Positions 37,092-44,975 of a stretch of DNA of 64,000 nucleotides are shown one piece after another. The stretch comes from Planctomycetes bacterium B3_Pla (lineage in GTDB: Bacteria; Planctomycetota; Phycisphaerae; Sedimentisphaerales; Anaerobacaceae), in the NCBI GenBank assembly GCA_005223045.1, contig NJBM01000003.1:310001-374000 (forward strand), given 5' to 3'. A model generated the notes under the pieces. That model saw only the letters and a list, made by a program, of their open reading frames with translations. It searched no databases and was not told the DNA's origin. The translations under genes and the position numbers were made by a program. Position 1 is the stretch's first letter. Every line of letters begins with the position of its first letter.

Positions 37092-37621
37092 ACAAGGATA
37101 TAGCTCAAAAGTAGTAGCTTAAATCGACTATCCATCCCTGAGTCGCAACAGTAAAGCCCCCTGTGCGGCAACCAAAGCAACACCTCTTCCTTGAGGGAAC
37201 CAATCGGCAATTACCTATTTTACCTATAAATCGGCTTTTTGTCAAGGCTTCATTGCCCAAATAGACGCGGGACTGGGCAAAATAGGGTGCCAAGGCAATA
37301 TACAGACCAGAACTCTCTATTTTTTCGGCTGCCAGATGGATAGCAACATCATTTATAACAAAGACTTACAGGCCTGTCTCAAAAAGCCGATAGAGGCATT
37401 TTTGGCCAATTATGTGTTCCGCCTCCGTTCGCCGAGAGGTCAGTAAGTAGTGAGAATCATCGGGGATTGACGTGCAAGTTCCGATAACATTGTAAAACCA
37501 GGTCATCCGGAAAACCCCGAGCAGTTTGGCCGTTAATTCAGAATTGCCGAGTGGAGTCTTTCGGCATATAATCAAAGCGGCAAAGGATAATGATGAGCTT
37601 TTAGTCAGTTGTGGACAACAC
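37092..37621. other. divergent intergenic region between EPS locus and xseA
   Basis: Besides the minus-strand promoter, the region contains an inverted repeat TTGCCCA (37,253-37,259) and TGGGCAA (37,274-37,280) just upstream of the -35 box, a possible operator. No clear plus-strand promoter for xseA was found. The frame of xseA remains open back to a TTG at 37,526, but the sequence there does not resemble the family N-terminus. Confidence 0.55.
37217..37245 (-). promoter_or_regulatory. near-consensus sigma-70 promoter upstream of the EPS locus
   Basis: On the minus strand TTGACA (37,245-37,240) and TAAAAT (37,222-37,217) are separated by exactly 17 bp, matching the consensus at 11 of 12 positions. 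It faces the EpsI gene, whose ATG is 126 bp downstream, and every following gene for 36 kb has the same direction. A leader of about 120 nt would be transcribed; no known riboswitch was recognised in it. Confidence 0.72.
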
Positions 37622-38971
37622 GTGGCGAAAACAAGGAAAATATATACGGTTAGCCAGATCAATTCGCTAATCAAGGTAACCCTCGAGGAGAAACTGCCTC
37701 CGCAGTTGATAGTCAGAGGCGAGATAACCAACTTGAGTGTAGGACCAACAGGGCACCGCTACTTTTCGCTTAAAGAAGAAAATTCAGAACTGCCCTGTGC
37801 GATGTGGAAACCCAAATTCAATAGAGTCAAATTTGAACTTGAAAATGGAGTGGCAGTATTAGCAACAGGCTCTATTAGTGTATATCTACCCAAGGGAAAG
37901 TATCAACTCATTGTTGAGAAGATTGAGCCTGAAGGAGCTGGAGCCCTACAATTAGCTTTCGAGCAAATCGTCAGGAAGCTGCAAAGAGAAGGCCTCTTCG
38001 ACGACGTACATAAGAAGTCGCTGCCGCGCTATCCAATGCGAATCGGCATGTTGACCAGCGAATCGGGAGCGGCGGTGCACGATATTACCGACAGCATTCG
38101 CAGCCGATGGCCCTGTGCGAAGCTGTTTTTATATCCCGTGCCGGTGCAGGGTGACGGCTCGGCGGAGAAAATCACCGCGGCCTTGCGCGATATAAACAGA
38201 CGCAACAGCAAACTCAAACTCGATGTTCTCATAGTCGGCAGAGGTGGCGGCTCACTCGAAGATATGTGGGCCTTCAACGAAGAGGTTTTAGCCCGGGCGA
38301 TTTTCGACTCGGAAATACCCGTCATCAGTGCCGTTGGTCACGAGGTTGACACTACAATTGCGGATCTCGTTGCAGACGCTCGCGCATCGACGCCGACAAA
38401 AGCCGGTGTTGTGGCGGTCCCCGACGTGCACGAGATATTGGGCCGGTTGACTGCTATAGAGCAAAGATTGACGAGCCAGACAGGGGCGGGCCTAAGACTG
38501 TCACAGCAGGATTTGGAGATCATTCTGGCCAACGCCGTGTTTAGAAATCCACTCTCACTGGTTCAAGACGCCGAGCAACAATTGGACGACTTGGGCACCT
38601 CCCTGGCCGAGGCGATAAAAGAGTTGCTCATCGAGGCGCGCCGGGACTTGTCCGCCGGCTACGAGCAAGTCGTCAGAATTGAGCCGCACAGGCTCCTGGG
38701 AAAAAAAACTGTTGAATTAAGCGACTGGCAACACCGGGCGAAAGTGGGCATAAACACGATCATTAACAGCCGCCGAATGCAGCTTACGGCGCAGGCAAGC
38801 CGGCTGACCGGCCTGAATCCCAAATCGGTTCTCCAGCGAGGATACAGCATAACGACGAACAAAAAAACGGGGCTGTTAGTAAGGACTTCAGAAGACGTCC
38901 GCGTCAGAGATCGTTTAATTACCGAACTTGCAGACGAGAATTTGATTGAAAGCAAGGTAATGAGGAAGTAA
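37622..38971 (+). CDS. xseA: exodeoxyribonuclease VII large subunit
   Basis: From the GTG at 37,622 the protein has 449 residues, close to the usual ~450, and begins with the family N-terminus KIYTVSQINSLIK. The OB-fold (about 15-110) contains GEITNLSVGPTGHRYFSLKEE. The catalytic domain contains GMLTSESGAAVHD, VLIVGRGGGSLEDMWAFN, AVGHEVDTTIAD and ADARASTPTKA. The enzyme degrades single-stranded DNA with XseB. A longer frame from TTG 37,526 is rejected because its 32 extra residues do not fit the family. xseB follows 39 bp later. Confidence 0.95.
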   Translation: MAKTRKIYTVSQINSLIKVTLEEKLPPQLIVRGEITNLSVGPTGHRYFSLKEENSELPCAMWKPKFNRVKFELENGVAVLATGSISVYLPKGKYQLIVEKIEPEGAGALQLAFEQIVRKLQREGLFDDVHKKSLPRYPMRIGMLTSESGAAVHDITDSIRSRWPCAKLFLYPVPVQGDGSAEKITAALRDINRRNSKLKLDVLIVGRGGGSLEDMWAFNEEVLARAIFDSEIPVISAVGHEVDTTIADLVADARASTPTKAGVVAVPDVHEILGRLTAIEQRLTSQTGAGLRLSQQDLEIILANAVFRNPLSLVQDAEQQLDDLGTSLAEAIKELLIEARRDLSAGYEQVVRIEPHRLLGKKTVELSDWQHRAKVGINTIINSRRMQLTAQASRLTGLNPKSVLQRGYSITTNKKTGLLVRTSEDVRVRDRLITELADENLIESKVMRK

Positions 38972-39008
38972 AAAGGCAAAAGTAAAAAGGTAAAAGTAGA
39001 AGTTGCAA
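38968..39008 (+). repeat. short-period A-rich repeat between xseA and xseB
   Basis: The spacer consists of repeated near-copies of AAAAGTAAAAAGG (with C or T variants), overlapping the xseA stop codon. It is one of several simple repeat spacers in this window that lie between cotranscribed genes. Confidence 0.7.
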
Positions 39009-39010
39009 AC

Positions 39011-39256
39011 ATGGCAGATAAGAAACAAGAGAATGACATTGGTGAATTGAGCTTCGAAGAGGCTATCGCCGGACTGACGGACATTGTCGGCAAAATAGAG
39101 CAGGGCCGGATACCTTTGCAGGACAGCCTTGAGCAGTACGAAAGGGGAATGGCCCTGATTAAGCACTGCCGGACAATACTCCGGAAGGCCGAACAGCGCA
39201 TCGAGAAAATAACGCAGGAACAAGAGAGCCAGAAGGAAGAAGAAGCCGAAGATTAA
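39011..39256 (+). CDS. xseB: exodeoxyribonuclease VII small subunit
   Basis: The 81-residue protein has the XseB helical hairpin: LSFEEAIAGLTDIVGKIEQG, LQDSLEQYERGMALIKHC and the following lysine/glutamate-rich helix. It forms the multimeric partner of XseA. The acidic, low-complexity C-terminus (EEEAED) is common in the family. It directly follows xseA on the same strand. Confidence 0.95.
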   Translation: MADKKQENDIGELSFEEAIAGLTDIVGKIEQGRIPLQDSLEQYERGMALIKHCRTILRKAEQRIEKITQEQESQKEEEAED

Positions 39257-39302
39257 GCGTATTATACTTGAAGTGAATCCCTGCTTCGGCAGCAATGCCG
39301 GC

Positions 39303-39334
39303 ACAATACGCAATACGATATAAGCAATACGAAA
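39303..39334 (+). repeat. CAATACG short-unit repeat before tRNA-Leu
   Basis: The unit CAATACG occurs at 39,304, 39,311 and 39,325, immediately upstream of the tRNA gene. A related AATACG/AATACA motif lies at 59,385-59,420 in the V-ATPase operon. Confidence 0.6.
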
Positions 39335-39335
39335 C

Positions 39336-39419
39336 GCGAGCGTGGCGGAAATGGCAGACGCGCCAGGTTTAGGTCCTGGTGTCCATTAGGACGTGGAGGT
39401 TCGACTCCTCTCGCTCGCA
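39336..39419 (+). tRNA. tRNA-Leu (anticodon UAG)
   Basis: The 84-nt gene has a perfect 7-bp acceptor stem (GCGAGCG with CGCTCGC), discriminator A at 39,419, and an anticodon stem CCAGG/CCTGG around the loop TTTAGGT, giving anticodon TAG at 39,370-39,372. The T-arm contains GGTTCGACTCC, and a long variable arm (TGTCCATTAGGACG) marks a class II tRNA, as expected for leucine. CCA is not encoded. Confidence 0.97.
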
Positions 39420-39453
39420 TTATTCCACACAATGACTTTGGAGTTTACGAACA

Positions 39454-40353
39454 ATGAGACACACGAGAACCAATCAGATAATCTGCACGTCGGCTGTTCT
39501 ATTATGCTTTTGTCACGGTCTAATTTCTCTTGCAGCCGAATCCAAGCCGAATTCCGGGCCGGTTACGGCTATATTGGGGGCGTTCGAGCGCGAAGTCACA
39601 TTGATCGAGGACCGAGTGACGCAGCGGCGGGAGCGAATCATTGAAGGGATAAGGTTCATCAGCGGCAAGCTGAACGACCGGCAAGTCGTCGTGACGTGGA
39701 CCGGCGTCGGCAAGGTCAACGCGGCGATGACGACTACGCTTCTGATCGAGCACTTCAAGCCGAAACGGATAATCTTCACGGGCATCGCCGGAGGGGTCAA
39801 TCGCGATCTTCAGCCGGGGGATATTGTCATTGCCGAAAGAACGGCCCATCACGACATGGGGACGGTGTGGCCGGAGGGTCTTTTCTTCAAGGGCGTCAAG
39901 AGCCGAATAGGCGGCTACGAGAATCCGGTCTTTTTCCCCGCCGACAAAGAGCTTGTCAAGCTGGCGCAGCGGGCCGCCGACGGAGCCATGCTCGAGAGCA
40001 TAAGGACGCTCAAGGGCCGCAGAGACCCGAAAATCATAAAAGGTGTCGTTGTCACCGGAGATGCGTTCATCGCCTCAGCGGACAAGTGCGCTGAACTGCG
40101 AAAAAGGCTCGAAGCCGATGCTGTAGAGATGGAAGGAGCCGCGGTAGCACAGATTTGCTATCAACGTCAAATCCCCTGCCTTGTGATACGCAGCATCAGT
40201 GACAACGCCGACGAAGGCGCGGTAATGGACAAACAGATGTTTTACATCATGGCGGCCAGGAATTCCGCCAGCCTTGTCGCCGAGATGGTCGGGCTTCTGG
40301 GAGAGGAGTCTTCTATTCAAAAAGGCGCCGGAACTGACGAGTCGGGAAATTAG
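39454..40353 (+). CDS. mtnN: exported MTA/SAH nucleosidase-like protein
   Basis: In this 299-residue protein residues about 9-28 form a signal-peptide-like segment (IICTSAVLLCFCHGLISLAA). The rest is a purine nucleosidase of the MTAN family with its catalytic residues: Glu45 in LGAFERE, the EME trio at 225-227 and Asp250 in RSISDNAD. It would cleave methylthioadenosine or S-adenosylhomocysteine to adenine plus the thioribose moiety. Standard MTANs are ~230-residue cytoplasmic enzymes, so the signal peptide points to action outside the cytoplasm. The purine permease starts 2 bp after its stop, suggesting extracytoplasmic release and uptake of the base. Confidence 0.88.
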   Translation: MRHTRTNQIICTSAVLLCFCHGLISLAAESKPNSGPVTAILGAFEREVTLIEDRVTQRRERIIEGIRFISGKLNDRQVVVTWTGVGKVNAAMTTTLLIEHFKPKRIIFTGIAGGVNRDLQPGDIVIAERTAHHDMGTVWPEGLFFKGVKSRIGGYENPVFFPADKELVKLAQRAADGAMLESIRTLKGRRDPKIIKGVVVTGDAFIASADKCAELRKRLEADAVEMEGAAVAQICYQRQIPCLVIRSISDNADEGAVMDKQMFYIMAARNSASLVAEMVGLLGEESSIQKGAGTDESGN

Positions 40354-40355
40354 AA

Positions 40356-41681
40356 ATGCTCAGCGAGTATTTTCGATTGTCGGAAAAACAGACGAGTCTC
40401 AAAATCGAGCTTGTCGCCGGCCTGACGACGTTCCTGACGATGGCTTATATCATCGCCGTCAACCCGGCCATTCTCGGGGCGGCGGGAATGGACAAAGAGG
40501 CGCTGATAGCGGTCACCTGCATAATGAGCGGCGTCGCCACGGTCGCGGTGGGATTCATCGCCAACGCCCCCGTTGCGATGGCGCCGGGACTGGGTCTTAA
40601 TTCCATCTTTGCGCACCTGGTTGTCTCGGAAAAAATGGATTGGCCGACCGCCCTTGGCGTTGTATTCATCGCCGGGCTGTTCTTTTTGATATTGACCGGG
40701 CTGGGGCTAAGAAGACGAATCGTCGAGGCGATCCCAGTCTCTCTTATTTCCGCAATTGGCGTCGGCATAGGATTGTTCATCACCTTCATAGGCCTCCAGG
40801 ATTTGGGGATCATCGTCAGCGACGAGGCGACATTAGTCACCGCAGGCCCCGTCACATCGACTGTGCTGATCGGCCTGCTGGGACTGCTCGTGATGGTTTA
40901 CTTAGAGATAAAAAAAGTCACCGGTTCCCTTCTGGTCGGCATCGCCATTGCCACCGTTGTTGCAATGGTCTTTAGGCGCATAGGCCTGCCCGAGAAATAC
41001 ATAACGTCAAGCCTGGACGTCAGCCCCATAGCCTTCAAGCTGAATATCATCGGCGCTTTGAAGTGGGGCTTCTTCGGCAGCATTTTCACTTTCATGTTCA
41101 TAGACATGTTCGACAGCGTAGGGACGCTCGTGGCCTGCTGCCACAAGGCGGATATGGTCGACGAGCAGGGCAGGATAAAGGGCCTGGACAGGCTGCTGGG
41201 AATCGACGCCGTCGCTACGATGGCAGGCGCAACGTTGGGGACGTCGCCTGTCACAGCCTACGCCGAATCGGCAGCGGGCATCGAGCAAGGCGGACGAACG
41301 GGACTGACCTCGATAGTCACAGGTCTCTTATTCCTGGTCGCGCTGGTCTTTGTGCCGGTGATAGAAATAGTGCCGAAGTACGCAACGGCGCCGGCGCTGG
41401 TAATGGTCGGCCTTTTCATGGCCAAGGAAGTCAAGAAAATAGATTTCGCAAACCTCGAAGAAGCCTTCCCCGCGTTTATAATAGTGGTGATGATCGCCCT
41501 GAGCTACAGCATCAGCACAGGCCTGGCATTCGGCTTCGTCTCGTTCACCCTGATAAAAATAGTCTTGGGCAAAGCAAGAGAAATAAAAGCCGCCATGTGG
41601 GTCATCGCACTCTTGTCCGTACTGTTTCTGACACTCGACCGGATGGCCGGCCTCTTCGACCATATAAAGTCTTTTGCGTGA
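40356..41681 (+). CDS. AzgA-like purine (guanine/hypoxanthine/adenine) permease, NCS2 family
   Basis: The 441-residue protein has about 12-14 membrane segments and the AzgA pattern: EYFRLSEKQTSLKIELVAGLTTFLTMAYI at the N-terminus (split here by a few substitutions), NPAILGAAGMD, MAPGLGLNSIF, DMFDSVGTLV and TSPVTAYAESAAGIEQGGRTG. It imports a purine base by proton or sodium symport. The 2-bp gap to the exported nucleosidase implies translational coupling and a shared purine salvage role. Confidence 0.95.
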   Translation: MLSEYFRLSEKQTSLKIELVAGLTTFLTMAYIIAVNPAILGAAGMDKEALIAVTCIMSGVATVAVGFIANAPVAMAPGLGLNSIFAHLVVSEKMDWPTALGVVFIAGLFFLILTGLGLRRRIVEAIPVSLISAIGVGIGLFITFIGLQDLGIIVSDEATLVTAGPVTSTVLIGLLGLLVMVYLEIKKVTGSLLVGIAIATVVAMVFRRIGLPEKYITSSLDVSPIAFKLNIIGALKWGFFGSIFTFMFIDMFDSVGTLVACCHKADMVDEQGRIKGLDRLLGIDAVATMAGATLGTSPVTAYAESAAGIEQGGRTGLTSIVTGLLFLVALVFVPVIEIVPKYATAPALVMVGLFMAKEVKKIDFANLEEAFPAFIIVVMIALSYSISTGLAFGFVSFTLIKIVLGKAREIKAAMWVIALLSVLFLTLDRMAGLFDHIKSFA

Positions 41682-41745
41682 ACAAGCTTGTCAATCTGTC
41701 ACCAGGTCATTTCGCGGCCTTTGACGAATCCTTGGCCAATGGAAC

Positions 41746-43131
41746 TCAGATAGCGCCCTGCTGTAACATTGCATCGGCAACCTTGATGAAACCTGCGACG
41801 TTAGCACCCCGTGAGTAATCGACGAAGGAATCGTCTTGCCTTCCATATTTGACACAATTCTCGTGGATCGAGCGCATAATGCCTCTGAGCTGGTCGTCCA
41901 CCTCTTGCCGTGAGCGCCGCATACACCCGGTGTTCTGGTTCATCTCGAGTCCGGAGACAGCTACGCCGCCTGCGTTGGCCGCCTTGCCCGGCCCGTAGAG
42001 GACGCGGGCGTTCAGGAATACATCAACAGCCGCCTCAGTTGTGGGCATGTTGGAGCCCTCACATACGCAGCAGCAGCCATTCTGGACTAACTGCCTTGCA
42101 TCGTCTTCGTTAATCTCGTTTTGCGTAGCACTCGGAAAGGCCAGATCGCATGGTATGCTCCAGGGACGTTTGCCGGCCATATACTCGACGCCTTGGAAGT
42201 GCTGCGCATATTCGCTTATACGGCCGCGACGCTTGTTCTTTAATTCTATAACCCACGTCAGCTTTTCCAGATCGATCCCTTCACGATCCACAATTGTTCC
42301 GCCCGAATCGGAAAGTGTAATCACCTTTGCTCCCAGGGTGATAAGCTTCTCGGCCGTGTATTGAGCCACGTTGCCGGCGCCGGAGACTGCTGCAATTTTA
42401 CCTTCAACACTCTCGTCTTTAGTCGCCAGCATTTCTTGTGCAAAGTAAACGGCCCCGTATCCGGTGGCCTCAAGCCGCAGGTGGGAACCTCCCCAATTCA
42501 GGCTCTTGCCGGTTATTGCGCCGTGAAAGCAGTTGCTCAGCCGTCGGTACTGCCCGAACAGGTAGCCGATCTCACGCTCGCCAACTCCGATGTCACCTGC
42601 CGGGACATCCACATCAGGACCAATATGTCGGAAAAGCTCACTCATGAACGACTGGCAGAAGCGCATAACCTCCCCCTCGCTTCGCCCCTTCGGGTCGAAA
42701 TCCGAGCCACCCTTCGCGCCGCCCAATGGCAGTGTGGTTAGGCTGTTCTTGAGAACCTGCTCGAAAGCAAGGAATTTTAAGACTCCCAGGTTTACCGACG
42801 GATGAAACCGAAGGCCGCCTTTGTAGGGGCCGATGGCGCCGTTCATCCTGACGCGGTACCCGCGGTTGACCTGGATCTCACCATGGTCATCGACCCAGGT
42901 TACCCGGAATATCAGGACCCTGTCAGGCACCACCAACCGCTCAAGCACCTTACCATCACGATATGCCGGGTTCTCCCGGACAATAGGCATCACCGACTTG
43001 GCGACCTCTCGGACAGCCTGATGGAATTCTCTTTCTCCAGGCGACTGCGTAATCATCCGTTCCATAAATGAGTTGACTAACATGTCCACATCACAAACAT
43101 CTTTAACAGCAGTTGGCATCGATTCAGCCAT
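41746..43131 (-). CDS. gdhA: NADP-type glutamate dehydrogenase
   Basis: The 461-residue protein shows the hexameric GDH pattern: YKGGLRFHPSVNLGVLKFL (catalytic lysine region), LPLGGAKGGSDFDPKG, PAGDIGVGEREIGYLFG, the Rossmann segment VSGAGNVAQYTAEKL and the C-terminal GVAVSGLEMNQN. It makes glutamate from 2-oxoglutarate and ammonia. Length and the SGLEMNQN motif fit the NADP-dependent bacterial class. AGGAG lies about 8 nt before the ATG. It is convergent with the purine permease. Confidence 0.97.
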   Translation of the reverse strand: MAESMPTAVKDVCDVDMLVNSFMERMITQSPGEREFHQAVREVAKSVMPIVRENPAYRDGKVLERLVVPDRVLIFRVTWVDDHGEIQVNRGYRVRMNGAIGPYKGGLRFHPSVNLGVLKFLAFEQVLKNSLTTLPLGGAKGGSDFDPKGRSEGEVMRFCQSFMSELFRHIGPDVDVPAGDIGVGEREIGYLFGQYRRLSNCFHGAITGKSLNWGGSHLRLEATGYGAVYFAQEMLATKDESVEGKIAAVSGAGNVAQYTAEKLITLGAKVITLSDSGGTIVDREGIDLEKLTWVIELKNKRRGRISEYAQHFQGVEYMAGKRPWSIPCDLAFPSATQNEINEDDARQLVQNGCCCVCEGSNMPTTEAAVDVFLNARVLYGPGKAANAGGVAVSGLEMNQNTGCMRRSRQEVDDQLRGIMRSIHENCVKYGRQDDSFVDYSRGANVAGFIKVADAMLQQGAI

Positions 43132-43233
43132 AGGTATTTCTCCTTGCTTTTTAACGTTTGACCTGCAAATGGGTGATCCACTGCAAGTTCTAAACCATTG
43201 TCAGGCTCGAAGTTGGCGCCGAACTTGAGGTGC

Positions 43234-43548
43234 TTAATGTTGCTTGCTGCAAATTCGTTGGACAGAGTCTAAGTAGTGCTTAAGCAGCCAGAGCTTCTCG
43301 AGAAACTCCGGCCAACCGCAGGCAGGAACAAAACCGTCCTTGGCTTCGGCGACAACCATGCCTCCGGAAGTAACAATGTGCTTGAACTCTCCCCATATAT
43401 CCGCCCAGACTCTGTTGGCATCCCCGGTAACTGAACCGGCCACTTTCAGCAAGTGCTCCAATTCTACCATCGGTGTGAAGGGAAGAACCGCGGGTACCTC
43501 GTTATGGGTCTTCAAGGCGGTCTTTTTCGCTACATTTTCCACACTCAC
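43234..43548 (-). CDS. small uncharacterised protein
   Basis: The 104-residue protein starts at GTG 43,548, chosen because GGAGG lies about 7 nt upstream; the frame is open further but without a signal. It is mainly helical (VELEHLLKVAGSVTGDANRVWADIWGEF-type pattern, shown only in part here as ANRVWADIWGEF), ends WLLKHYLDSVQRIC and has no membrane helix. No family was recognised. It lies 102 bp upstream of gdhA and may be cotranscribed with it. Confidence 0.6.
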   Translation of the reverse strand: MSVENVAKKTALKTHNEVPAVLPFTPMVELEHLLKVAGSVTGDANRVWADIWGEFKHIVTSGGMVVAEAKDGFVPACGWPEFLEKLWLLKHYLDSVQRICSKQH

Positions 43549-43922
43549 TGTAAACCTCCAATTCACGAACACACAAACACAATCGAGCCGACAAAGGCCA
43601 CAAACAGAGAACACTAAATCATCGCCTAATGTAACACATTGACCGCCCTCCCTATACTGAACATATCACACAATTATAGTGCATATTATCTATGGTATAA
43701 TATACACATATATCGCACATATAGTACCCATAAGCCATAGACACATTCTCTCTCAAATAGGCTCAAATAGCCACCGTACTACACGTAACCATTTAGTTTT
43801 ACTACAGTTATATTTATACAAGAAATTTGAGGAGAATTCTTGACTTTTCGCCGGCCAGCGAACATAATGTTCTCATGGACATTCCGAATTTGAACTGATG
43901 TGTATTCTATAGGTGAAATAAA
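43549..43922. other. AT-rich divergent intergenic region
   Basis: The stretch 43,665-43,740 is strongly AT-rich and includes TATAAT at 43,696-43,701 and the spaced complementary hexamers CTATGG (about 43,690) and CCATAG. It lies between the small unknown gene and the coiled-coil LuxR-type regulator, so promoters for both probably lie here. No well-spaced -35/-10 pair could be fixed. Confidence 0.4.
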
Positions 43923-44954
43923 ATGGCCAGATCCCCTACCCGAGCTGAACTCCTGGGGCAAATCGAAGCTCTCCGCAAGCACGTGGCTGAATTGGAGTCC
44001 GTGGGCATCTCAGGCCAGCAGCATTCGGAGCTTGAGTGGGCTCTGCGAGAGCGAGTGAAGGAGTTGGACTGCCTCTACACGATATCCACTCTCCAAGAGA
44101 CCCACTTTCACTCTCCAACCCGATTCCTCCAAAGTGTTGCCGACTGCCTGCCGAGAAGCTGGCAGTTTCCTGAGCACGCGTGCTCGCGGATCGTTTACCG
44201 CAACAGAGAATACGTAACGTACCGATTCAGCGAGAGCAAGTGGCGAATGGCTGCGGACGTTTTTGCCGATGGCAAACCTGCAGGTATTGTGGAAGTGTTT
44301 TACCGAAGAGTCGTTCCCACGGTAGCCGAAGGTCCGTTTCTCAAAGAAGAATACGCTCTGATTCGGGCTGTCGCCGAGCGGGTCGGCAGCGTCTTGATGC
44401 ACATGAAGGCTGAAGCCGACCTGCGTGCGGCACACAAGGCCATACAGAAGGAGCATCAGGCGCTCCAGGAGGCAAACATTGCGCTCCGCACGATCCTTTC
44501 ACGGCTTGAGGAAGAGAAGCGAGAGATCAGGGCGTCCGTTTTCGCCAATATCCAGAAGATAATAATGCCGCTCGTCTTTGAATTGGAACTCGAAGTCAGA
44601 GGCACTCAGCGGTCCTATGTGACACTTTTGCGACAGAGCCTCCAGGACATTGCCTCGCCGTTTCTCACACAGATCTCCAGAAATCACATGCAACTGACAC
44701 CGGTCGAGATCGCAATCAGCACGATGATTCGCAACGGATTATCGACCAAGGAAATCGCCCAGCTTCGGTCGATTTCTGCTGCAACGGTCCAGCGGCATCG
44801 AGAGAACATACGAAGAAAGCTGGGCCTGAGAAATCGCAAGGCCAATCTCGCGACATATCTGCAGGGTTCGTTCTCCCAGGAGTCTTCCCCGAATGTCAAC
44901 GGCCTTCAGCCGGGTACACCGGCAAATCAGACGGATGACGGAATTATCCTATAG
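43923..44954 (+). CDS. coiled-coil sensor with C-terminal LuxR-type HTH
   Basis: The 343-residue cytoplasmic protein has a short N-terminal coiled coil (about 5-50), a PAS/GAF-like central region (about 50-160, with WRMAADVFADGKPAGIVEVFY), a second coiled coil (about 160-205) and a LuxR-type HTH near residues 257-315. The HTH starts LTPVEIAISTMIRNGLSTKE and ends RRKLGLRNRKANL. No phosphoacceptor site or kinase is visible, so it is a one-component regulator. Its signal and targets are unknown; a FHA-GAF gene converges on it 21 bp downstream. Confidence 0.85.
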   Translation: MARSPTRAELLGQIEALRKHVAELESVGISGQQHSELEWALRERVKELDCLYTISTLQETHFHSPTRFLQSVADCLPRSWQFPEHACSRIVYRNREYVTYRFSESKWRMAADVFADGKPAGIVEVFYRRVVPTVAEGPFLKEEYALIRAVAERVGSVLMHMKAEADLRAAHKAIQKEHQALQEANIALRTILSRLEEEKREIRASVFANIQKIIMPLVFELELEVRGTQRSYVTLLRQSLQDIASPFLTQISRNHMQLTPVEIAISTMIRNGLSTKEIAQLRSISAATVQRHRENIRRKLGLRNRKANLATYLQGSFSQESSPNVNGLQPGTPANQTDDGIIL

Positions 44955-44975
44955 CAAGTGAGATCAACACAACTG

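Noticed and set aside
37092..37216. Possible riboswitch (for example c-di-GMP) in the EPS leader
   Set aside because: The ~120-nt leader lacks the conserved cores of the c-di-GMP classes I could recall, and no clear pseudoknot could be drawn.
41063..41818. 251-codon plus-strand frame inside the purine permease gene
   Set aside because: It is shifted relative to a well-conserved permease and is rich in Arg, Gly and His, typical of an alternative frame in GC-rich DNA.
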